Source: a virus. From it: DNA of 25,330 nucleotides. The stretch covers positions 1-25,330 of the IMG/VR virus record IMGVR_UViG_3300034102_000833. The stretch is one strand, 5' to 3'. Shown one piece after another: positions 6,793 to 13,009 of the stretch. The notes beneath the pieces are model-generated. The model was given only the letters and a program-made list of their open reading frames with translations, had not been told where the DNA came from and did not search any database. Both the position numbers and the translations under genes were made by a program. Position 1 is the first letter of the stretch, and every line of letters begins with the position of its first letter.

Positions 6793-8043
6793 ATGTCTCA
6801 ACTAAAAGTAAACGCACTTGTATCATACAGCGGTAACACGGTTACCTTAGGCACATCTGGAGACACGATTACTGTAGCAAGTGGTGTTACATTTAATACA
6901 GGAAGTGCTACAGTCAATTATCCAGCAGGCTCAATCACGGATGCTGCGATAAGTTCAACAGCAGCTATTCAACAATCTAAAATATTAGGAAGTCCTGACT
7001 TTAGAAATATTGTCATCAATGGGGCTATGAGTATTGCACAAAGAAATACAAGTGTGGCTTCTATAACTACTCCTGGATATTATACTTTAGATAGATGGTT
7101 ATTTGATGTAGGTTCACTTGGAACTTGGACGATGTCGCAATCAACTGATACACCAACTGGACAAGGTTTTGCTAACTCTCTAAAATTAGATTGCACAACT
7201 GCTGATGCTTCTCCATCTGCTGGTGATTTTTTATTAATAAGAACAAGATTTGAGGGACAAAATTTACAATATTTAAAAAAAGGAACTGCTAATGCGTCAT
7301 CTTTAACAGCATCATTCTGGGTTAAATCTACAAAAATTGGAACATTTATTTGTGAATTAGAAGATATTGATAATACTAGAAGTATATCTAAATCTTATAC
7401 GGTAAATACTACTAACACTTGGGAATTTAAAACAGTTACATTTCCTGGAGATACAACGGGTGCATTAGATAATGATAATGGAAATAGTTTAGATTTACTT
7501 CATTGGCTAGGTGCTGGATCTAATTTTACATCAGGAACTTTAGCAACATCTTGGGGGACAATAGTGAATGCAAACAGAGCCGTGGGCCAAGTTAATATAG
7601 CCGACAATACAGCAAATGATTTTTTAATTACTGGAATACAATTAGAAGCTGGAACAAGTGCAAGTGATTTTGAGTTCTTACCTGTTGATGTTAATTTAGG
7701 AAGATGTTTGAGATATTTTCAAAAATCTTATGCTTATGCTACAGCACCTGGAACAAACACTCAAACAGGGATGGTTTTGCAAACAGGTTCAGCTATGGGT
7801 TCTGGTTATATTGGAAGTGATATAAAGTATCCAGTTGAAATGAGAGCAACACCAACTGTCACTTCTTACACTGAAAGTGGAACTTCAGGTAGTATGAATT
7901 ATGCTTTATCAGGTTCAAGTGGAACTGCAAGTACTGTAAATTTTGTTTCTAGTAATAAAACTCAAACTTTACAATTAACAACAGGTTCATCTTTTGTAGT
8001 AGCACAACTAACTGGGCATTGGACAGCAAGTGCAGAATTATAA
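6793..8043 (+). CDS. Modular tail fibre with jelly-roll binding domain
   Basis: This 416-residue fibre begins with MSQLKVNALVSYSGNTVTLG and the segment GVTFNTGSATVNYPAGSITD, which closely matches the 5735-6457 fibre. At about residue 73 a carbohydrate-binding-like jelly roll starts: FRNIVINGAMSIAQRNTS, YYTLDRW, SFWVKSTKIGTF and DFLITGIQLEAGTSASDFEF. This domain is common in phage fibres and resembles sugar-binding modules. FLPVDVNLGRCLRYFQKSYA leads into a variable C-terminal beta domain, probably the receptor tip. Head exchange behind a shared stem is suggested. Confidence 0.8.
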   Translation: MSQLKVNALVSYSGNTVTLGTSGDTITVASGVTFNTGSATVNYPAGSITDAAISSTAAIQQSKILGSPDFRNIVINGAMSIAQRNTSVASITTPGYYTLDRWLFDVGSLGTWTMSQSTDTPTGQGFANSLKLDCTTADASPSAGDFLLIRTRFEGQNLQYLKKGTANASSLTASFWVKSTKIGTFICELEDIDNTRSISKSYTVNTTNTWEFKTVTFPGDTTGALDNDNGNSLDLLHWLGAGSNFTSGTLATSWGTIVNANRAVGQVNIADNTANDFLITGIQLEAGTSASDFEFLPVDVNLGRCLRYFQKSYAYATAPGTNTQTGMVLQTGSAMGSGYIGSDIKYPVEMRATPTVTSYTESGTSGSMNYALSGSSGTASTVNFVSSNKTQTLQLTTGSSFVVAQLTGHWTASAEL

Positions 8044-8045
8044 TT

Positions 8046-8222
8046 ATGATTACTAAAATAGAAAAAATTTACGATTTACAAAATAAATTTAATAGTTATA
8101 GAATGACTAAAGATAATATTATTTCTTTAGTACCACTAGACCCAGCTAACACAGATTACCAGTCAATACAAAAGTGGATTGCTGAAGGTGGAACTGTTAT
8201 AGATAATGGAGGAAATAACTAA
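8046..8222 (+). CDS. Small tail-associated protein (58 aa)
   Basis: I start this gene at the ATG at 8046, two bases after the preceding stop. An in-frame ATG at 8019 would overlap the fibre gene by 25 bases and add the poor sequence MDSKCRIII. The product has a charged helix and then LVPLDPANTDYQSIQKWIAE with GGTVIDNGGNN. The pattern PLD..N.DYQ.I..W..EG is a frequent small element near phage tail fibres. A role in fibre assembly is plausible but unproven. The stop overlaps the next ATG (TAATG). Confidence 0.6.
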   Translation: MITKIEKIYDLQNKFNSYRMTKDNIISLVPLDPANTDYQSIQKWIAEGGTVIDNGGNN

Positions 8223-8692
8223 TGACCAGCACTTTAAGAGTAACCACGATTCAAAATTCAAACACTAGTAATATCATTACCCAGACCAATACTACAACAT
8301 TAACGATTGGGGCATCAGGGCAAACTATTGCATTTTCAGCACCTATAAATAATCCAACAGTTACCAACTACACAGAAAGTGTAGTTACGATAGGAACTGT
8401 TACTACATCTAATACTATATCTTTAGCAAGTGGTACAGTTCAAACAGCAACTCTAACAGCTTCAACAGCATGTACCTTTACAATGCCAACTGCAACTGCT
8501 GGTAAATCATTTGTACTTTTATTAAAACAAGCGGCAGCAACAGGAAATGGTACGGCAACATTTACAAGTGTTAAATTTCCAGCATCAGGTGCACCAACAA
8601 TTACAGCAACTGCTGGTAAAATGGATATTTTAACTTTTGTAGCAGATGGTACTAATTGGTACGGATCTTATACACAAGGTTATACTCCATAA
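8222..8692 (+). CDS. Short tail fibre protein
   Basis: This 156-residue, threonine-rich beta protein begins LRVTTIQNSNTSNIITQTNT and TLTIGASGQTI, nearly the same as the start of the 5735-6457 fibre. The rest is a beta domain (SGTVQTATLTASTACTFTMP, GKSFVLLLKQAAATGNG, FVADGTNWYGSYTQGYTP) that often ends marine phage fibres. It has the common stem but a different, smaller head. It overlaps both neighbours by one base. It is likely one of several trimeric fibres on the tail. Confidence 0.7.
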   Translation: MTSTLRVTTIQNSNTSNIITQTNTTTLTIGASGQTIAFSAPINNPTVTNYTESVVTIGTVTTSNTISLASGTVQTATLTASTACTFTMPTATAGKSFVLLLKQAAATGNGTATFTSVKFPASGAPTITATAGKMDILTFVADGTNWYGSYTQGYTP

Positions 8693-9519
8693 TGTTTGCG
8701 TCAAAAAATTCATTTTTTACAGGATTAACAATACCTATTCGATATTTAGTAGTTGCAGGTGGAGGAGGAGGCGGTGTTGCTCATGCGGGTGGTGGAGGTG
8801 CGGGAGGATTTAGAACTGCATCAGGGTTTACAGTATTTAGAGGAGTATCTCTTACAGTTACAGTAGGTGGTGCTGGTGCTGCTGCTACTAGCAGGGCTGC
8901 TAACGGTTCAAATGGAGGTGATTCAGTATTTTCTACAATAACTTCTACTGGTGGTGGTGGAGGTGGAACTGAATATAAAGCTGGTAGTATTGGGGGTAGT
9001 GGTGGTGGTGGCGCAACTCTTGCATCTGGTGCAGCGGGAACTTCTGGGCAAGGTAATAGTGGCGGAAATTCTACTACTACATTTGCTGGCGGAGGTGGAG
9101 GTGGAGCAAGTGCAGCGGGATCAGCTACATCACCTACATCAGCAGGTGATGGGGGAAATGGTTTACCATCTAACATTTTTGCTCCTCCTGGTTTTTCATT
9201 TAATTATGCAGGGGGTGGTGGTGGAGGTTGTTTTGGAAATTTTAATGGTGTAGTCACGAGAGGACTTGGCGGTTCTGGTGGTGGTGGAGATGGTAATTTT
9301 GGAAATAATAATGGAAGTGCAGGAGATACTAATACTGGCGGTGGTGGAGGGGGTGGAGGATTTGGAGATGAGACTGCTTATGCAGGGGGTTCTGGAATTG
9401 TAATTTTAAGTTACCCAAACTCTTTCCCTGATGCAACTACAACTGGATCACCAGGATTTTTTAACTTAAGTGGATTTAAAATTTATAGATTTTTAGGATC
9501 AGGTACTATTACTTTTTAA
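8692..9519 (+). CDS. Polyglycine-rich tail adhesin
   Basis: I start at the ATG at 8692, which overlaps the previous stop (TAATG). An in-frame ATG at 8656 would run 37 bases into the previous gene. The 275-residue product opens IRYLVVAGGGGGG and has about eight runs of four to seven glycines, separated by short polar loops. It closes with SGIVILSYPN and GFKIYRFLGSGTITF. This layout is a known glycine-rich phage domain; in T4-like adhesins, such repeats fold as packed polyglycine-II helices that expose variable loops for receptor binding. That fold is inferred here. A second gene of this type lies at 12034-13008. Confidence 0.75.
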   Translation: MFASKNSFFTGLTIPIRYLVVAGGGGGGVAHAGGGGAGGFRTASGFTVFRGVSLTVTVGGAGAAATSRAANGSNGGDSVFSTITSTGGGGGGTEYKAGSIGGSGGGGATLASGAAGTSGQGNSGGNSTTTFAGGGGGGASAAGSATSPTSAGDGGNGLPSNIFAPPGFSFNYAGGGGGGCFGNFNGVVTRGLGGSGGGGDGNFGNNNGSAGDTNTGGGGGGGGFGDETAYAGGSGIVILSYPNSFPDATTTGSPGFFNLSGFKIYRFLGSGTITF

Positions 9520-9521
9520 TT

Positions 9522-9902
9522 ATGGCTCATTTTGCACAAATAGACACAGACAATAATGTTATTAATGTTGTAGTGATTCATAACAATGAATTACTAGACC
9601 AAGATGGTAATGAAGTAGAACAAAAAGGTATTGATTTTTGTAAATCATTATTTGGTGAAAATACTAAATGGATTCAAACATCATACAATGGAAATATTAG
9701 AAAAAATTACGCAGGAATAGGTTATACTTACGATGAAACAAGAGATGCTTTCATTGCACCTAAACCTTATAATTCTTGGATACTTAATACAGATACTTGT
9801 AGATGGGGAGCACCTATTCCTATGCCAACAGATGGTAAGGCATATACATGGAGTGAAGAAACATTAACCTGGATAGAAACTTCCAATAATCCAATACTTT
9901 AG
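9522..9902 (+). CDS. Conserved marine-phage tail protein
   Basis: This 126-residue protein begins MAHFAQIDTDNNVINVVVIH and contains GIDFCKSLFGENTKWIQTSY, RKNYAGIGYTYDETRDAFI and PYNSWIL. I know this pattern from many marine phages (cyanophage and SAR11 phage types), where it sits next to fibre genes without a known function. Tryptophan- and tyrosine-rich strands suggest a compact beta domain. It ends the first fibre block; the next 82 bases are non-coding. Confidence 0.75.
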   Translation: MAHFAQIDTDNNVINVVVIHNNELLDQDGNEVEQKGIDFCKSLFGENTKWIQTSYNGNIRKNYAGIGYTYDETRDAFIAPKPYNSWILNTDTCRWGAPIPMPTDGKAYTWSEETLTWIETSNNPIL

Positions 9903-9914
9903 TCATCCTTAACA

Positions 9915-9932
9915 ATATGATATAATTCATAT
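9915..9932 (+). promoter_or_regulatory. Putative extended -10 promoter inside a palindrome
   Basis: TGATATAAT at 9918-9926 is a perfect extended -10 element (TGnTATAAT). It lies inside an inverted repeat: ATATGA (9915-9920), TATAAT (9921-9926), TCATAT (9927-9932), where the arms are exact reverse complements. The -35 region at 9898-9903 (TTTAGT) is weak, as extended -10 promoters allow. A repressor or activator could bind the palindrome. It would drive the second fibre block from 9985. In AT-rich DNA such matches can be chance, so this is moderate evidence only. Confidence 0.4.
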
Positions 9933-9933
9933 C

Positions 9934-9968
9934 GGGAAAGGTCTTCCACATACACATCAATCTTTCCC
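9934..9968 (+). repeat. Inverted repeat in the 9903-9984 intergenic gap
   Basis: GGGAAAG at 9934-9940 and CTTTCCC at 9962-9968 are exact reverse complements separated by 21 bases. In RNA they could form a 7-bp stem with a large loop in the 5' leader of the 9985 gene. No U-run follows, so it does not look like a standard intrinsic terminator. An mRNA-protecting hairpin or a protein site is possible. Confidence 0.45.
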
Positions 9969-9984
9969 ATTATAGGATTATTAT

Positions 9985-10896
9985 ATGTTTTTTGGAGCAA
10001 CAGCCTTTGCAGAAGCACCTTTCTCATCAGAAGGCATTATAAATCAATCAGTTGAAGTCACAGGTCTTCAATTACAAATTAACGTCTCAACGGTTGCTAT
10101 ATCATTAGGTGTAGATGTTAATTTAACTACAAATTTATTACAAACTGAAGTTACAAGCGTAGTCATTACTGCAGACGCTAATGCAAATGTAACAACTAAT
10201 TTATTACAAACTGCTTTAGGTAATGAAACTATTACCACAGATCAAAATATTAATGTAACAGGTAATTTATTACAATTTGAAATTGATAGTGTTTCAATTA
10301 TTGCAGGAGCAAATGCCTTTATTGCTGCAGGTGCAGAACAAGAACTTCAAACTGCAATTAATAGTGTAACTATAGATATACCAGTTACAGTAACTTTAAC
10401 TGGTTCACAACTTAATACATTTTTAAATAGCGTAGATGCTCAAGCAGTAACTATTGCTACATTATCTACTAATTTAATTCAATCAAATGTTTCAAGTGTA
10501 GCTATTACAGCAGATGCTAATACAAACGTATCTACTAATTTAATTCAAACTGCATTAGGTAATGAAGCTATTAGTGCAGATGCTAATGTAAATTTAACAA
10601 CTAATTTATTACAAACTGCTTTAGGTAATGAGTCTGTAGTTGTTGATACCGATGTATTATTAACTACTAATTTAATACAATCTAATTCAGGTTCAGTAGT
10701 TATAGGTATTGGAGTTCCTGTAACAGGGGTTCAAATGCAAATGTCTACAAAAACACCTGTAGTCGTAGCATGGGCCGTGATCCCTACTAACGTAACTAAT
10801 GCTTGGGTAACCGTAAGTACTAATACAATTAATACTTGGGCAACTATAAGCACCAATACAACTAACACTTGGGCAGTGGTTGATATTGCAGCTTAA
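9985..10896 (+). CDS. Repeat-built fibre (solenoid) protein
   Basis: This 303-residue protein consists almost wholly of repeats. After MFFGATAFAEAPFSSEG, about ten units of roughly 22 residues follow the pattern [V/I]..[T/S].[A/N].. N[V/L]TTNLLQTALGNE, alternating strand and turn. The C-terminus switches to an 11-residue unit starting with Trp (WVTVSTNTINT, WATISTNTTNT), ending WAVVDIAA. Such regular valine/threonine/asparagine repeats suggest a beta solenoid or fibre shaft. There are few charges and no cysteine. I recall similar repeat proteins in marine phages, without a function. AGGA and an AT-rich leader precede the ATG. It is the first gene after the 82-base gap. Confidence 0.75.
   Translation: MFFGATAFAEAPFSSEGIINQSVEVTGLQLQINVSTVAISLGVDVNLTTNLLQTEVTSVVITADANANVTTNLLQTALGNETITTDQNINVTGNLLQFEIDSVSIIAGANAFIAAGAEQELQTAINSVTIDIPVTVTLTGSQLNTFLNSVDAQAVTIATLSTNLIQSNVSSVAITADANTNVSTNLIQTALGNEAISADANVNLTTNLLQTALGNESVVVDTDVLLTTNLIQSNSGSVVIGIGVPVTGVQMQMSTKTPVVVAWAVIPTNVTNAWVTVSTNTINTWATISTNTTNTWAVVDIAA
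10190..10631 (+). repeat. 37-bp exact direct repeat within the solenoid gene
   Basis: The same 37 bases occur at 10190-10226 and 10595-10631, starting TAACAACTAATTTATTACAA and continuing to GGTAATGA. The distance of 405 bases is a multiple of three, so both copies are read in the same frame and encode TTNLLQTALGNE. A related but diverged copy lies between them near 10530-10565. Recombination between the copies would delete whole repeat units in frame. Confidence 0.85.
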
Positions 10897-10908
10897 CACT
10901 TATATAAT
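10880..10908 (+). promoter_or_regulatory. Putative sigma70-type promoter before the 10918 fibre gene
   Basis: TTGATA (10880-10885) and TATAAT (10903-10908) are separated by exactly 17 bases, matching the bacterial consensus at 11 of 12 positions. The -10 lies in the short gap between genes. Initiation about seven bases downstream would begin only a few bases before the ATG at 10918, so the message would have almost no leader. AT-rich DNA gives chance matches, but the correct spacing and intergenic site support it. Confidence 0.45.
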
Positions 10909-10917
10909 AGCTTAATT

Positions 10918-12027
10918 ATGGCATCATCCTATTCTACCGATCTTAAACTTGAATTAATGGTTACTGGCGAAAACGCTGGTACATGGGGAGATAAAACCAA
11001 TACTAATTTAAATTTATTACAACAAGCTATTGCTGGTTTTGAATCTATTACATTAACTTCTACGAATACTACATTATCCATGACTAATGCTGCTATTTCT
11101 GATGCTAGAAATGCAGTTTTAAAATTTACAGGAGCTATTACAGCAAACTGTACAATATTTGTTGCATCGGGTATTGAAAAAACTTATATTTTAGAAAATG
11201 GTACTACAGGAAACTTTACTGTTGCTTTAAATCAAGTAGGTGGAGCTTCAGCTATATTTTCAGGAACAGATAAATCATCAAAATTAGTTTATTTAAATGG
11301 TACTGACGTTGTAGATTTAGGATTAGTTAATCTAACAGGAACACAAACCTTAACAAATAAAACATATTCTTCAGCTATAATATCTTTAGGTGCATCTATG
11401 GATACTAATGGTTTTAATATTTCATTTGATAATGCAACTGGAATAGATGATGATTCAGGTAATCAACAAATTATATTTAATAAAACCGCATCAGCAGTAA
11501 ATGAATTAACAATTGCAAATGCTGCAACAGGAAATTTTCCAAATATATCTGCAACAGGAAGTGATGCAAATATTGGTATTAATTTAACTCCTAAAGGTGT
11601 TGGAGAAATTACATTTAATGGTACGGGTAAAATTCAACAAGTTTTAGAAAAAGTAACTGTAACTAATACTGCAACTACAGGAACTGTTACTTACGATCTT
11701 TTAGAGCAAGCAGTGTTATATCATACAGGAAATGCTTCAGGACAATTTACACTTAATTTTAGAGGAAGTAATTCTACTGCATTAAATACTATGGTTGCTG
11801 CTGGAGAATCTGCAACAGCTGCTTTTTTAAATACCAATGCCACTACTGCTTATTATACAACTTTTGTGACAATTGACGGAACTTCAACTAATGTTTCAAC
11901 AAAATGGCAGGGAGGTTCGACTCCTACTTCTGGAAATTCATTATCTATTGATGCTTATAATTTTACAATTATTAAAACAGCAGCATCAACTTACACAGTA
12001 TTAGCAGCTCAATCACAATTTAAGTAA
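10918..12027 (+). CDS. Tail fibre protein, marine podovirus type
   Basis: This 369-residue protein begins MASSYSTDLKLELMVTGENA followed by GTWGDKTNTNLNLLQQAIAG, a start I know from many marine phage fibres; it likely attaches the fibre to the tail. The middle contains TGTQTLTNKTYSSA and FDNATGIDDDSGNQQIIFNK, beta-helical shaft segments. IGINLTPKGVGEITFNG follows, then a C-terminal beta domain (LLEQAVLYHTGNASGQFTLN to SFTVLAAQ-like end). It should form a trimer. It probably has its own promoter at 10880-10908. Receptor unknown. Confidence 0.8.
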   Translation: MASSYSTDLKLELMVTGENAGTWGDKTNTNLNLLQQAIAGFESITLTSTNTTLSMTNAAISDARNAVLKFTGAITANCTIFVASGIEKTYILENGTTGNFTVALNQVGGASAIFSGTDKSSKLVYLNGTDVVDLGLVNLTGTQTLTNKTYSSAIISLGASMDTNGFNISFDNATGIDDDSGNQQIIFNKTASAVNELTIANAATGNFPNISATGSDANIGINLTPKGVGEITFNGTGKIQQVLEKVTVTNTATTGTVTYDLLEQAVLYHTGNASGQFTLNFRGSNSTALNTMVAAGESATAAFLNTNATTAYYTTFVTIDGTSTNVSTKWQGGSTPTSGNSLSIDAYNFTIIKTAASTYTVLAAQSQFK

Positions 12028-12033
12028 TTTATC

Positions 12034-13008
12034 ATGCCTGTAATTACTACTTTTGGAGGAATGTCCGCAAGGGGTTTTGGTTTTGGAAGTGTAAGTAAAA
12101 TTATTGCTACAGGAGGTACAATAACCACTCAAACTATAGATGGTGTTATTTACAAAGTTCATACATTTACATCAAGTGGTAATTTTGTAATTCAAAATCC
12201 TGGTAAAAGTAAAACTGTAGAAACTTTTTTATGGGGTGGTGGAGGTGGAATCGGAGGATTTACACCGCCCGAAGGTATATCTCCTGGAAGAAATGGGGGT
12301 GGAGGTGGTGGATCAGCTTATGCTAGAAATTTAGGATTAGGTATAAGTACAGAAACTTTAAGTGTTTGTGTAGGAGGAGCTGGAGGAAGAGGACAGGATG
12401 ATCCAGGAGCAGGAGGATCAGGTATCACTATTTCTGGAACAAATTATTATTTTGGAGGAGCTGGGATAAAAGGAACTGTTCCCTTTTCATATTACGGTGG
12501 AGGCGGAGGAGGAGCTTCCGCTATCATTAGAGGTACAACAGGATTAATAGTAGCTGCTGGAGCTGGAGGAGGTGGAGGAAGTGAACGTGTATCTCCTGCA
12601 GGAAATGGTGGTGGAGGTAATTTAAATGGAGATAATGGAAGTGGTGGAACTGTAGGTGGAGTAGCAGGAGCTTCTGCAAACACCAATGGTTTAAACGGTG
12701 CTCCAGGCCCTCATTCTACAGGAGGAGGCGGTGCTGGAGGAGTAAATGGTGGTGGAGGTGGAGGATCTCCAGGAGGAGATTTTACAGGAGCGGCAGGAGG
12801 AGGTGGAGGAACATCTACTGCTGGAACAGGCACAGGAACTAATGTCGTAAATGGTTCAACTGCAGATGGTGGAACTGCAGGAAATGATGGCTATACATCT
12901 TACAATAATGCTAATTATGGAAGAGGTGGAGGAGGTGGATATTTTCCAACTCATATAAATGCAAATCCAGGACTTGTTGTAATACGTTATCCAATAGGAA
13001 CAGTTTAA
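12034..13008 (+). CDS. Second polyglycine-rich tail adhesin
   Basis: This 324-residue protein begins with a short beta segment (ATGGTITTQTIDGVIYKVHT, FTSSGNFVI). It then has about ten glycine runs of four to seven residues from LWGGGGGIGGF at residue 67 to RGGGGGYF near 300, and ends PGLVVIRYPIGTV. The loops between glycine runs differ fully from those of the first polyglycine protein, while strand motifs (xVVIRYP versus IVILSYP) match. This is what a shared scaffold with different receptor-contacting loops would look like. It lies directly before the large nozzle protein. Confidence 0.75.
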   Translation: MPVITTFGGMSARGFGFGSVSKIIATGGTITTQTIDGVIYKVHTFTSSGNFVIQNPGKSKTVETFLWGGGGGIGGFTPPEGISPGRNGGGGGGSAYARNLGLGISTETLSVCVGGAGGRGQDDPGAGGSGITISGTNYYFGGAGIKGTVPFSYYGGGGGGASAIIRGTTGLIVAAGAGGGGGSERVSPAGNGGGGNLNGDNGSGGTVGGVAGASANTNGLNGAPGPHSTGGGGAGGVNGGGGGGSPGGDFTGAAGGGGGTSTAGTGTGTNVVNGSTADGGTAGNDGYTSYNNANYGRGGGGGYFPTHINANPGLVVIRYPIGTV

Positions 13009-13009
13009 T

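Noticed and set aside
8781-9176. Minus-strand open frame rich in proline
   Set aside because: It is the complement of glycine codons in the polyglycine gene; the long frame follows from GGN repeats and shows no independent gene signal.
8951-9253. Plus-strand frame rich in Val/Glu/Leu inside the polyglycine gene
   Set aside because: It is an out-of-frame reading of the glycine repeats and has no ribosome binding site or recognisable motif.
9934-9968. Intrinsic terminator
   Set aside because: The 7-bp stem has a 21-base loop and no following run of T, so it does not meet the usual pattern.
12492-12686. Minus-strand proline-rich frame
   Set aside because: Same cause as above, the complement of the second polyglycine gene.
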